A stretch of 64,000 nt of DNA from GCA-2688265 sp964527395. GTDB taxonomy: Archaea; Nanobdellota; Nanobdellia; Woesearchaeales; GW2011-AR9. Within the stretch, counting starts at the first letter, position 1. Every line of letters begins with the position of its first letter. The DNA lies in the NCBI GenBank assembly GCA_964527395.1, contig CAZGQD010000006.1, positions 10,123 to 74,122 of the forward strand. Direction: 5' to 3'. The notes beneath the pieces are model-generated. The model saw nothing but the letters and a program-made list of their open reading frames with translations, had not been told where the DNA came from and made no database searches. Of the stretch, positions 42,871 through 51,078 are shown in pieces. The translations under genes and the position numbers were made by a program.

Positions 42871-43461
42871 ATGAAAAAGTTAATTTTTTTATTTAGTTTA
42901 GTTATTTTTAGTTTATTTTTGTTTTCTTGTGAAGCAGAACCGCAGGGAGTTATTGTTGAATTGACTGAAGAAAGTTCTGAACTTGCAGGAGATGTAGTAG
43001 AAGAAGTAGCTGAATCTGCAGAAGAGGTTGCTGTGGAAGTAACTGAAACAGTAGATTCTGAAGAGGTAACTGAAACAGATACAGAAGGTTCAGATGAAGC
43101 GAGTGAAACTGCAGAAGCTGGGGAAGTAGTAGATGGCACAGAAACTAGTGATTCTGAAGAAACAAATGAAACTGAGGAAGTTGTAGTTGAAGAAGACCCA
43201 GTTACTGTAGTTGAGATTATAGATGAAGGTTATAGTCCAGACAGTTTAACAATTGCAGCAGGAACAACAGTTAGATTCAAAAATGCAAGAGTAGATGCTT
43301 ATAATGAAGCTGAGATATATGGTTTACGAACACATAGCGATATCAGAAGTGATAGGTTAGATATTGGAGATTCATGGGAGTATACCTTTACAGAAGCAGG
43401 AGACTATGAGTTTATTGATTTGTTTGTAACTGTATACACTTTGAAGGTTACTGTTGAATAG
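42871..43461 (+). CDS. Lipoprotein with cupredoxin-like domain
   Basis: The 196-residue protein has a signal peptide ending in a lipobox (LFLFSC, Cys20), a Glu/Thr-rich linker of about 90 residues and a C-terminal cupredoxin fold (DEGYSPDSLTIAAGTTVRFKN...RTHSD...SWEYTFTEAGDYEFIDLF). One His is present (THSD), but the usual Cys-x-x-x-x-His and Met copper ligands after GDYEF are absent. A normal type I copper site is therefore unlikely. It follows the beta-helix gene and may share its envelope role. Confidence 0.7.
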   Translation: MKKLIFLFSLVIFSLFLFSCEAEPQGVIVELTEESSELAGDVVEEVAESAEEVAVEVTETVDSEEVTETDTEGSDEASETAEAGEVVDGTETSDSEETNETEEVVVEEDPVTVVEIIDEGYSPDSLTIAAGTTVRFKNARVDAYNEAEIYGLRTHSDIRSDRLDIGDSWEYTFTEAGDYEFIDLFVTVYTLKVTVE

Positions 43462-43594
43462 GTTTTTTTCTTTTTAGTTTATTTTTTTAGTAAGTTTTGT
43501 TATTTCTTTTTATACCTAAGCTCTTTCTTAGATTGTCATAGTATACTCACCCAAAATACTTTTGGCTTCGTAACACTGATCCAAATGGCGTATT

Positions 43595-43900
43595 TTACAA
43601 ATACTTTTTAGGATCAGCGTATTTATGATCAGCTAAGTGAATTTCTTTGAATTCTTGATTAATTATCTTGATAACTATGCAACGATTAGAGGATCCAAGT
43701 TTTTTTATGAAAAGAATAGAATCTTTTGCTTTAGGTGCAATTATTGGTTTTATCTCTTTGTTTTTTAGTTTCTCGCACCAAGGTAATAAGGTTTCTTGAA
43801 TATTTTTTATCTTATTTGCATATAAGTTGAATTCCTTGTTAAAACTAACTTGTTCACCAAAAAGTTCTTTTAATCTATGTTTTAGCTCTTCTGCAAGCAT
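43595..43900 (-). CDS. Small protein paired with nucleotidyltransferase (101 aa)
   Basis: An N-terminal helical part (LAEELKHRLKELFGEQVSFNKEF) leads into a beta-rich end (DSILFIKKLGSSNRCIVIKIINQEFKEIHLADHKY). It starts inside the end of the upstream nucleotidyltransferase gene, overlapping by 26 bp, so the two are one unit. A toxin-antitoxin relation is plausible from architecture, and the C-terminal strands recall RelE-like folds, but no motif proves it. Confidence 0.55.
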   Translation of the reverse strand: MLAEELKHRLKELFGEQVSFNKEFNLYANKIKNIQETLLPWCEKLKNKEIKPIIAPKAKDSILFIKKLGSSNRCIVIKIINQEFKEIHLADHKYADPKKYL

Positions 43901-44768
43901 TTTTGACTCCAGTTAACATATCTATATAAATTTCAGTATTTTTGCTGTTTTTATACTCTTTATTTACTTGCTCTAGAGTTTTTATAAAAGAAATTAGTTC
44001 GTTGTATAGATATGTTGGAGAATATAGTTTAGTCAAAAGGCGTTTAGTGATGTTATTAATATAAGCTATTTCTTTATCTTTGCTCATTTTGTTAATTCTG
44101 TGCACAATTTTTGATAACTGATATGAATTTAGTACTTTTTTTCTGTTGTGAAGATAATATTCAAAGATCAAGTTCCTTATTGTTTTCTTGCTATTCTCAG
44201 ATGTATTATCTGTTAATTTTCTATTATTGTTTTCATAATCAAGGATTTCATTTATTGCTAATTCATAGCTAGTAATCAAATCATTAAATTTAGGTTTTTT
44301 GACAATTGGTTCAATGTTTGTTTGAAATGTAGAGATAGAGTAATTTAATGCGGATTGGAAAATAGGTTTAGATAGGTCAGATTCAGATATATATACGTAA
44401 TGGTGTTTGCCTTTTTCAAATTGTTTTCTTTTGTTTGATATTATGAAAATATCTATGTCTTGATAGTTTTTTTTGTATAGAAAACTTCCAGATATGAAGG
44501 CTTTTTCTTTATTTAATTCATTTAAGATTTGTTTTGCTTTTATTATTCTACTTTTGATCATTTTGTTACCAGTAATGTAGAACTCTTGGTTTAGTGTTTC
44601 TAGAGCTGCTAGTTTGTTTTTGATAGCTTTGTAAAGATAGCTTTGTTCTGTTTTAGTAAGGGGTTTGTTATTGTAGTATTTATTTAGAACTTCTAATTGT
44701 TTTTTTGCGAATATAGTTTTGAAGAGATCTTTGTTACTAAGTATCTTTTTTATTATTTTTTTGTTCAT
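43875..44768 (-). CDS. Nucleotidyltransferase-fold protein (297 aa)
   Basis: After an N-terminal helix-turn-helix-like part (KQLEVLNKYYNNKPLTKTEQSYLYKAIKNK) comes AFISGSFLYKKNYQDIDIFII at about 90-110, the GS-x(7-11)-DxD signature of the polymerase-beta nucleotidyltransferase fold. The rest is helical. Such enzymes act in AbiEii- and MenT-type toxin systems or as antitoxins. The overlapping small downstream gene supports a two-component module. Which protein is the toxin is unknown. Confidence 0.65.
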   Translation of the reverse strand: MNKKIIKKILSNKDLFKTIFAKKQLEVLNKYYNNKPLTKTEQSYLYKAIKNKLAALETLNQEFYITGNKMIKSRIIKAKQILNELNKEKAFISGSFLYKKNYQDIDIFIISNKRKQFEKGKHHYVYISESDLSKPIFQSALNYSISTFQTNIEPIVKKPKFNDLITSYELAINEILDYENNNRKLTDNTSENSKKTIRNLIFEYYLHNRKKVLNSYQLSKIVHRINKMSKDKEIAYINNITKRLLTKLYSPTYLYNELISFIKTLEQVNKEYKNSKNTEIYIDMLTGVKNACRRAKT

Positions 44769-44830
44769 ATAGTATTAAAATACTGTGTTTCTTTATAAAA
44801 TAGGTGTTTTGTATTGTTATTTTTGTGTGA

Positions 44831-45310
44831 ATGGGTGATTTTTTATACTCTTTTACTTTTCTTTGTTTTGTGGTTACTGTAGGTGATTTAGTTAATAGAA
44901 ACATGCTACTTTTGCATCATGTTTTAGTTGCTTCAGTAAGACGAGCAGAAGTTTTTGCTGATTTTGGAGGTATTATGAGAGCACCTTTATTGTTTTCTTA
45001 TGATTTTGATGGAAGGATAGAAGCAATATTCCCAGATTATGCTAAGGGTAATGAAAAAGATTTTTTAAGATTTCAAAGGTATTTTGAGAGGAATTTTACG
45101 CATAGACAGCCAGGATTTTTGGAAATTAGTTATCATTCCAAAAAAGGAAGATTTTGTGATGCAGTTATTATTGATCAAGGGTTGTACCAAACAGTTTTAG
45201 TAGGTCAAAGTCCTAGGGGACAAAATTATATCCCAAATAAGGTTTTAGATCATACTTTTGAAAGAATGATGGAAAGGTATGATGGAGAGTATGTGGGTTT
45301 TATGAGATGA
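44831..45310 (+). CDS. Unknown protein with hydrophobic N-terminus (159 aa)
   Basis: The N-terminus (GDFLYSFTFLCFVVTVGDLVNR) could be a membrane anchor; the body is soluble (RAEVFADFGGIMRAPLLFSYDFDGR, FEISYHSKKGRFCDAVIIDQGLYQ-like strands, then KVLDHTFERMMERYDGEY). A TATA-like CTTTATAAAATA lies about 35 nt upstream. An internal ATG at 44903 would give a soluble 135-residue version. No family recognised. Confidence 0.55.
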   Translation: MGDFLYSFTFLCFVVTVGDLVNRNMLLLHHVLVASVRRAEVFADFGGIMRAPLLFSYDFDGRIEAIFPDYAKGNEKDFLRFQRYFERNFTHRQPGFLEISYHSKKGRFCDAVIIDQGLYQTVLVGQSPRGQNYIPNKVLDHTFERMMERYDGEYVGFMR

Positions 45311-45412
45311 GGTGGTTTGTTATTGTAATAAAGTAATTGAAGTATTAATAATAGGAAGTTTTATATAGTATTGTTTACTTTTAGGTAATCAAGCGATTAC
45401 TTTGAGGTCAAA

Positions 45413-45937
45413 ATGACAAAGAGAGTACCAAAATCAAATAAAGCATTACAAAAGGCTTATGACTTTTGTGTTAAAAAGAAGTCTTTTAGGGATGCAGAAA
45501 AATCTACTTTTGTGGATTATGTATTAAGAAGTCAAAAAGATATAGCTTCAGCTGAGAATGATTTTCAGAATGAAGATTATTATTGGGTAAGGGTAAAAGG
45601 GTATCAGGCTTTATTTCATATGTTAAATGCTTTATTGGTTAAACATTGTGGCTATTTTTCTAAAGATCATGGTTGTATCTTGACAGCTCTTTTGAAAAAG
45701 GAAATAATCTTGGATAATATAGCAGAAAAGTTACATATTGTGGTAAGAGATGTAGAAAATGTAAGGGATTTTGCAGATTCAGTAGGAAGTGCTGTTCAAG
45801 ATATAGATGATTTGCGTATTCAAAGGAATTTTGCTTTGTATAAACCAAAAGCTTGGAAGGAAGTTACAAAAGAGGATATCAGGTATGAATTAGATAAGAT
45901 AAAGAAGAATATACAAATATTGGTGACTTTACTATGA
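45413..45937 (+). CDS. HEPN-domain protein of a HEPN-MNT module
   Basis: The 174-residue, all-helical protein (FVDYVLRSQKDIASAENDFQNEDYYWVRVKGYQALFHMLNALLVKHCG) has the HEPN fold. The active motif R-x4-H-x-Y is altered: R138-N139-F-A-L-Y143-K-P145, with Tyr in place of His and Pro in place of the AMPylated Tyr. HEPN toxins are RNases that need this His, so activity is doubtful. The stop overlaps the next start (ATGA), the standard HEPN-MNT pair. TTTATATAG at about 45360 is the TATA box. Confidence 0.75.
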   Translation: MTKRVPKSNKALQKAYDFCVKKKSFRDAEKSTFVDYVLRSQKDIASAENDFQNEDYYWVRVKGYQALFHMLNALLVKHCGYFSKDHGCILTALLKKEIILDNIAEKLHIVVRDVENVRDFADSVGSAVQDIDDLRIQRNFALYKPKAWKEVTKEDIRYELDKIKKNIQILVTLL

Positions 45938-46521
45938 ATTTTATGAAAATTTTACCTTTAAGCAAAGTTAGAATGAATGTACTGTTTGAAATATATGCAG
46001 AAGGAAGTAGTTATTTGAGGTCAATTTCAAAAAATTTGGATTTAAATTCATCTCTTGCACATAGAGTGCTTGGAAAGCTTACTGAAGCAGGTTTTTTAAT
46101 GAAGGAGAAAAAAGGGCAAGAAGTAATGTATGAGTTGTCTAATAATAGGGATATTGGTTTAATTTTGCAATTGTTGGAAGAGTACCATTTAGAGAAAGTT
46201 TTGGAAAAACAAGAAAAATTGAATGTGATGTTAAAGCTTCTTTTAGTAAATAAGGAAATAATGGATTCTAGTAGTAAAATATTTTTGTTCGGTTCTTATG
46301 TGTTAGGAGATGTAAAAAAAGAGAGTGACATAGATATTTGTTTTGTTAATGAGGATAGAAAATTAGTTGGAAAGGTGTGTAGAGAAATTTCGCAACTTTT
46401 GGGTGTTGAAGTAAGTCCATTAATTTATTCAAAAAAGAGTTTTAGAACTGATCTTAGGGGAAAGGAAGCATTACTTAGTTCCATTTATAATAATGTAAGG
46501 AATAGAGTTATCATAAAATAA
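45934..46521 (+). CDS. Winged-helix plus MNT nucleotidyltransferase (antitoxin-type)
   Basis: Residues 1-75 form a winged helix (MNVLFEIYAEGSSYLRSISKNLDLNSSLAHRVLGKLTEAGFL). Residues about 105-195 form a minimal nucleotidyltransferase domain with FLFGSYVLGDVKKESDIDICFV (GS...DxD intact). In HEPN-MNT modules the MNT protein AMPylates the HEPN toxin; here the wHTH fusion also suggests DNA binding and autoregulation. The gene starts within the HEPN stop codon. Confidence 0.8.
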   Translation: MNFMKILPLSKVRMNVLFEIYAEGSSYLRSISKNLDLNSSLAHRVLGKLTEAGFLMKEKKGQEVMYELSNNRDIGLILQLLEEYHLEKVLEKQEKLNVMLKLLLVNKEIMDSSSKIFLFGSYVLGDVKKESDIDICFVNEDRKLVGKVCREISQLLGVEVSPLIYSKKSFRTDLRGKEALLSSIYNNVRNRVIIK

Positions 46522-46531
46522 AAAAAGGAAA

Positions 46532-47314
46532 TTAACTAAGTAGGTTTTGCAGATCTACTTGGTATGTCTCTCCTCTGAGTTCGAAACTAGCTTGATATAG
46601 TCCGCCTTCTGTTCTATCGATTTTTAGGATACTTGTGTTTCCCATTTGGATAGCACCACCCATTTGTTCAACGCAGTCCATTTTTGTTTCTAGACCAGAA
46701 TTGATTATTGCCATCACTGGCCAATCTACGACACCAGAATGACTTCTTATTTCAAGGTATTTAATTTTACCATCTTGTGAGGTGATTTTGTTTAGATTTT
46801 CTCTTAAAGCTGTTGTGGTTCTTGCTTCAATTGAAACTCCTGGTTCAATTTCAGATTCTTCATGTGTTGTAGCTGTAGGGTGTCTAAGCCAATAATTTAC
46901 ACAGTCAGCTGCACCTAGTCCATTGTTGTAGATTCTTCTGTTACCAAATGGATTACCAAAGTTAAGTCTAGGATCATCTTGGAAGCTTACTCTATTCCAA
47001 CTGTAGTGTGTCTTGTCTAGGTCTTCAGCGCAAGTAGTTGTACCGTGCATGAATTCTTTTCTTTTATTGTTAAAAACTCCAGCAAAATGTGCTTTTGCAG
47101 ATATTTTTGTTCTAACTCTTGCAGTATGAACAATCAAGCCATCTTCTAGAATTAAGCCTTGTTCACCTACTTCATATCTCAATGTGCTTCCTTGTTGGTA
47201 TAAGTCAACTATGCTATGAGGTAGGATTCTATCGTAACTTCCACCACCATCTGGTTTTTGTGGTGCTTCTCCATGTCTTCCAATTACAAAAAATCTTCTA
47301 TCTATTCTACTCAT
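46532..47314 (-). CDS. Histidine phosphatase superfamily protein
   Basis: The 260-residue protein has FFVIGRHGEAPQKPDGGG (RHG with catalytic His), HTARVRTKISA at about 63 (second phosphate-binding Arg), and LEIRSHSGVVDWP at about 193 (the SH-G motif with the second His). Together these mark the phosphoglycerate-mutase-like fold. Large insertions between motifs make the substrate unclear. It has its own promoter (TTATAAA near 47362, minus strand). Confidence 0.72.
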   Translation of the reverse strand: MSRIDRRFFVIGRHGEAPQKPDGGGSYDRILPHSIVDLYQQGSTLRYEVGEQGLILEDGLIVHTARVRTKISAKAHFAGVFNNKRKEFMHGTTTCAEDLDKTHYSWNRVSFQDDPRLNFGNPFGNRRIYNNGLGAADCVNYWLRHPTATTHEESEIEPGVSIEARTTTALRENLNKITSQDGKIKYLEIRSHSGVVDWPVMAIINSGLETKMDCVEQMGGAIQMGNTSILKIDRTEGGLYQASFELRGETYQVDLQNLLS

Positions 47315-47369
47315 GTGATTTCACCTTAAATATGTGTTAGAATGCCTTTTTTTGGCTCATTTATAAAGC

Positions 47370-48449
47370 TTATTTGGATTTTTCTAGAATTGTGACTATT
47401 CCATTATTGGCATCTAATTCAATTATATCGCCATCACTTAGAAGTTCTGTAGCTATCTTAGTTCCAATGATACAAGGAATCTTTAGTTCTCTAGCAACAA
47501 TTGCAGCATGGCATAAAGTTCCACCTTCATCTGTTAAGAAGGCTTTTGCTTGTTTCATGATTGGGAGGTAACTAGGATCTGTCATAGGAGCTACAATAAT
47601 GTCTCCTGTTTGGAACTTTTGCATGTCTTTTCTTGATTTAATGATGCAGACTTTTCCTGTTGCAGTTCCAACTTGGGCAGTTTTACCTGTGATTGTATCT
47701 CCAATTTGAAGGATTTTTGTTGTTATTTTGAATAGTTGTTTTTCTTTGAATTTTTGTGTTGCAGATTCACCCTGAAAAATGTTTATTATATCTATTGGAC
47801 GTCCTTGAATATAAAATGAAGTAGATCTTTCTTCTAAAATTTCTGGTGGAGGAAGAACTTTGTTTAAGTTAAGATAATCAAGCATCTCTGAGTAATGTAT
47901 ATTTTGAATTTGTTTTATAGAATATTTTTTTAATTCTGTTTTTTGTAAGAATTCAGAATATTTTGGAATATAGTTTTGTTCTCCCCATTTGTAAAGGGGT
48001 TCTGCCAAATGTCTTGTTTGCATGGCCCAAGCTTTGAATTTTTCTCTTTTTTCTAGATCTAGAGTTTCAATAACATCAATTGTATCAATAGCAGCATAGG
48101 CGTATCTTAGCATTTGTCTGTAGAATTTGTATAGTACTAGGATAGATTCTTTGTTTTCTATTGGTTTTTCTAGGAAAATTTTGTATTTTTGAATGATTTC
48201 TTTGAATTCTTTTGTATATTGTTCTAAATCAACTTCATTTTTATTTACTTTTTCTAGGAACTTTTTGGAGCATTCAAGCCTGTCATTTTCAATTTGGAAG
48301 TGATAGAAAGTGTTATCTTTGATTGTGAAGATCATTTCTTTGAAGGTTCCGCCAAACCAATTAATGAAATCTTGACAGAAATATTCGTAGATAACTGCAG
48401 TTACTCCTAGTAAAGTATATTCTCTTACGTGTTTTTCGTATTTGATCAT
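47370..48449 (-). CDS. Phosphohistidine (PEP-utilising mobile) domain protein
   Basis: Residues about 265-359 are a PEP-utilising mobile domain: DIIVAPMTDPSYLPIMKQAKAFLTDEGGTLCHAAIVARELKIPCIIGT, with the phosphorylatable His in CHAAIVARE. Residues 1-250 are helical and resemble the linker region of PEP synthase/rifampin phosphotransferase-like enzymes. There is no ATP-binding domain, so it cannot charge its own His and may rely on the protein encoded at 50990. It ends ANNGIVTILEKSK, echoed by the remnant at 49825. Confidence 0.78.
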   Translation of the reverse strand: MIKYEKHVREYTLLGVTAVIYEYFCQDFINWFGGTFKEMIFTIKDNTFYHFQIENDRLECSKKFLEKVNKNEVDLEQYTKEFKEIIQKYKIFLEKPIENKESILVLYKFYRQMLRYAYAAIDTIDVIETLDLEKREKFKAWAMQTRHLAEPLYKWGEQNYIPKYSEFLQKTELKKYSIKQIQNIHYSEMLDYLNLNKVLPPPEILEERSTSFYIQGRPIDIINIFQGESATQKFKEKQLFKITTKILQIGDTITGKTAQVGTATGKVCIIKSRKDMQKFQTGDIIVAPMTDPSYLPIMKQAKAFLTDEGGTLCHAAIVARELKIPCIIGTKIATELLSDGDIIELDANNGIVTILEKSK

Positions 48450-48477
48450 TATGGGAGTTTTGGAGTTAAGAGTGTTT

Positions 48478-49686
48478 TTAAGCTTTACTTGGTTTTTGTA
48501 GCCATTTCCATACTGGAATTATGGGGATTCCATCAATTTTGTCTGTTTGATTGTATGTTAGGATTGCTCCTTTTTTGATTTTAGCGTATTCCATAGCTTG
48601 TTTTAAGCCATTGATTTCTCTTTCTAAATTGTCTGAATTTAATTTATAGCAGACTTGGATGGCTAAAATAGCTTTGTTTTTGTCTTTTACAATGAAATCA
48701 CATTCATTTTTTTGTTGGAAGAAGAAAATCTCTTTGTATTGACGTCTAAGATGTAAAAAGACTATGTTTTCTAGGATTCTGCCTTTGTCATTAGAAAAAG
48801 AAGTTGAATTGACAGAACTAAAACCAGTGTCAATAGTATAAACTTTTTTTGGGCCTATGATCTGTTTTTTGTAAGAGAAGTCAAATTTTGGGATGGAAAA
48901 TAACAAATAACTGTTTTCGAAGTGTTCAATGTGAGAAATAACAGAGTTAGTAGATCCAAAGTTGAATACTTTTGTTAGTTTGTTATATGAGAACTCTTTT
49001 CCAATGTTAGTTAGTAGATATAGAGCTAATTTTTGGAGTTTTTCCTCATCTCTTAATTTGTATCTAACGATAATGTCTCTGTAGATGATGTCTTTGAATA
49101 GTTCTTGGAGGATTTCTATTTTATTTGTTTTTAAGAATTCAGGAAAGCCACCATTTTTGAAGTAATTTTCAAATGATTCTATTGAAGGAGCTTTTTTTGT
49201 AAGTTTAAGCATTTCTAGATATGAGAATGGGAATACTTCGTAGTTCAAGTGTCTACCAGTCAGTCTTGTTCCTAATTCTTTGCTTAAAAGTGAAGCATTT
49301 GAACCTGTAATGATACAGTATTTGCCTTGGTCTAATAAGAATCTGACTGCTTTTTCCCAAGCAATTACGTTTTGAATTTCGTCAAAAAAGTAATATTTGC
49401 AGTTTGGATTCGTTTCTTCAAAGATTTCAAGTAATTTTTCGAAGTCAGATTCTTCAAATTTGCCTAATCTAATGTCTTCAAAGTGAAAATAGTTCCATTT
49501 TTTTTGTTTGCTGATGATTTGATTTAAAATTGTTGATTTTCCACTTCTTCTAATGCCAGTGAGAATGGTGGCAAAAGGGAGTTTGATATCAATTTTAGCT
49601 TTAATCTCTCTATTTATACCTAATTCTTTTGTTTTTAGTTCATTTTTTTGTAATTGAACAATTTTTTGAAGTTTTTCCTTTAGCAC
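48478..49686 (-). CDS. Archaeal-type ATPase with DUF4143
   Basis: The 402-residue protein begins with a GTG. Walker A is TGIRRSGKSTILNQII (about 42-56) and Walker B is KYYFFDEIQNV; the C-terminal half (RILENIVFLHLRRQYKEIFFFQQKNECDFIV) is DUF4143, which looks like a restriction-nuclease-type fold. These ATPases are widespread in archaea and act in unknown, possibly toxin-like, processes. The promoter holds three equally spaced palindromes (49699-49754). Confidence 0.87.
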   Translation of the reverse strand: MLKEKLQKIVQLQKNELKTKELGINREIKAKIDIKLPFATILTGIRRSGKSTILNQIISKQKKWNYFHFEDIRLGKFEESDFEKLLEIFEETNPNCKYYFFDEIQNVIAWEKAVRFLLDQGKYCIITGSNASLLSKELGTRLTGRHLNYEVFPFSYLEMLKLTKKAPSIESFENYFKNGGFPEFLKTNKIEILQELFKDIIYRDIIVRYKLRDEEKLQKLALYLLTNIGKEFSYNKLTKVFNFGSTNSVISHIEHFENSYLLFSIPKFDFSYKKQIIGPKKVYTIDTGFSSVNSTSFSNDKGRILENIVFLHLRRQYKEIFFFQQKNECDFIVKDKNKAILAIQVCYKLNSDNLEREINGLKQAMEYAKIKKGAILTYNQTDKIDGIPIIPVWKWLQKPSKA

Positions 49687-49698
49687 AGAGTTAGTTTA

Positions 49699-49754
49699 TA
49701 TTACTAATATATAAAAGTATGTATTAGTAATATGAATTATTGTATATTAGTAAT
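49699..49754. promoter_or_regulatory. Three TATTASTAATA palindromes at 23-bp spacing
   Basis: Odd 11-bp palindromes lie at 49699-49709 (TATTACTAATA), 49722-49732 (TATTAGTAATA) and 49744-49754 (last base changed to G on one side), with centres at 49704, 49727 and 49750, exactly 23 bp apart. They overlap the minus-strand TATA box (TTTATATA) of the DUF4143 ATPase gene that begins at 49686. This is what a repressor with stacked operators would need. Confidence 0.6.
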
Positions 49755-49824
49755 GCACAGTTTTAGTAGGATCTAGAATTATGGAAATGGAGCTTATGTA
49801 TATTTGTACATAGAATTATGTATC

Positions 49825-49890
49825 TTAATTAGCTTTTTCAAGGATTGTGACTATGCCATGGTCTGCTTTAATTTTTAGTGTTTCTTCCAT
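49825..49890 (-). pseudogene. Remnant of a phosphohistidine-domain C-terminus
   Basis: A 21-residue frame (MEETLKIKADHGIVTILEKAN) matches the last residues of the protein at 47370 (DGDIIELDANNGIVTILEKSK). It lacks everything upstream and so cannot fold as a domain. It lies between the 25-bp repeat at 49895 and the ATPase promoter region. The best reading is the tail left by a rearranged tandem copy. Confidence 0.55.
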
Positions 49891-49894
49891 TTTA

Positions 49895-49919
49895 ACATTA
49901 TGCGAACTCCAGTGGAGAA
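49895..49919. repeat. 25-bp direct repeat, left copy
   Basis: These 25 bp are identical to 52017-52041 and contain ATTATGCGAAC followed by the hairpin CTCC-AGT-GGAG. It lies 7 bp past the end of the frameshifted dikinase gene (minus strand). A related copy with a different but still paired hairpin is at 62503. Confidence 0.85.
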
Positions 49920-49926
49920 CTGTTTT

Positions 49927-51078
49927 TTAGCTTCCTTTTAATATTCTTACTATGCCATTATTGGCATCTACCTCTAGCAAATCTCCGTCTTTAATTAAAC
50001 TAGTAGCATGTTTGGTACCTATGATGCAGGGTTTATTCATTTCTCTAGAAATAATAGCTGCGTGGCAAGTGACTCCACCTTCATCTGTGACAAAGGCTGC
50101 TGCTTTTTTCATAGCAGGGAGATAGAATGGAGTAGTCATAGGTGCTATTAGGATTTCAGATACTTGTATCTTGTTTAGTTGTTCTCTATTTAAAATGATT
50201 TTTGCGATACCTTTTATTTTACCTTTATTTGCAGTAGTTCCTTTGATTGTATCTGTAGATTCTATCTTTTCTTCATAGATGAATAGGTTTTTTTCATTTA
50301 AGAACTTGTTTAGTTTATTTTCAGGAACAATCTTTTTTGAAATGTAAGCAAAGGTATTATTTTTTCTATTTTCTAGTGATTCAATAGAAAAGAGTTTGTT
50401 TTCAGATAGAGATTGTTTTAATTCATCAAAAGTGATGTATTTTAGTAGTTTTTTGTCCCAGTTTTTTATATCTGCAATTTTGTTTAATAGAATGAACATT
50501 GATTCTATAGATTCGTCAAAAAAGGATTCAGTTTGATTTCTAGTTTCTTTTAATTTTTCAATGGTTGATTCTTTAAATAAATTAATTGATGATTTTTTTT
50601 TGTATTTTTCTTGCCAAACAGGGATCCAATATGTTGTGATAAGACCAATACAACCTCTTTTGAAGGTGTTATTTAGTTTTTCTAGTAGATCAATTGCTTT
50701 TATTGGATCAGAAATATCAGAATTTTTGATTTTTTTTGAGATTTCTAAGCTGTCTTGAAGGCCTTTAAATGATTCTTGAAGTAGATTTTCATTGTTTTTG
50801 AGCCAATTTGAAATTTTTTTAGGACAATCATTATGAAATGATTCGTTTTCTCTATAAATTTGACTAGTTCCATTCTTAAATAAGAACAAGTTTTCAGATA
50901 GTTTGAAACCAAAAAACTCTTTAGTTTTATTAACCATGCCATTATAATAACTTTCAACTGAAATTAATGGAATTTCTCTTGTAATTGTTTTAATTAGTCT
51001 TTTTTTTTTTAACTGGTTCGTTATTAGACAATGTAGTAATAGGCCTACTCTGAGTAATATAAATAATGTGATTCTCAA
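49927..51078 (-). CDS. Dikinase-like enzyme, C-terminal part (linker plus phosphohistidine domain)
   Basis: The frame carries a helical linker and a PEP-utilising mobile domain (PFYLPAMKKAAAFVTDEGGVTCHAAIISREMNKPCIIGT, His intact), ending NNGIVRILKGS. The first about 25 codons (MRITLFILLRVGLLLHCLIT...) are an out-of-frame reading of the ATP-domain gene. True homology starts near the 11-base A run (minus strand) at 51000-51010, where this frame joins the upstream one. It has no C-terminal TIM barrel of PEP synthase, so the order ATP domain-linker-His domain resembles rifampin phosphotransferase. Confidence 0.7.
   Translation of the reverse strand: MRITLFILLRVGLLLHCLITNQLKKKRLIKTITREIPLISVESYYNGMVNKTKEFFGFKLSENLFLFKNGTSQIYRENESFHNDCPKKISNWLKNNENLLQESFKGLQDSLEISKKIKNSDISDPIKAIDLLEKLNNTFKRGCIGLITTYWIPVWQEKYKKKSSINLFKESTIEKLKETRNQTESFFDESIESMFILLNKIADIKNWDKKLLKYITFDELKQSLSENKLFSIESLENRKNNTFAYISKKIVPENKLNKFLNEKNLFIYEEKIESTDTIKGTTANKGKIKGIAKIILNREQLNKIQVSEILIAPMTTPFYLPAMKKAAAFVTDEGGVTCHAAIISREMNKPCIIGTKHATSLIKDGDLLEVDANNGIVRILKGS

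Noticed and set aside
43500..43594. Hairpins CTAAG/CTTAG and CCAAAA/TTTTGG considered as a structured RNA
   Set aside because: Short stems between convergent genes, adequately explained as terminator-type DNA; no repeat or promoter.
49895..49919. 25-bp repeat considered as a tRNA T-arm fragment (GGAGTTCGCA on the minus strand)
   Set aside because: No matching CCA end, anticodon arm or acceptor stem nearby, and the stem changes sequence at the third copy.
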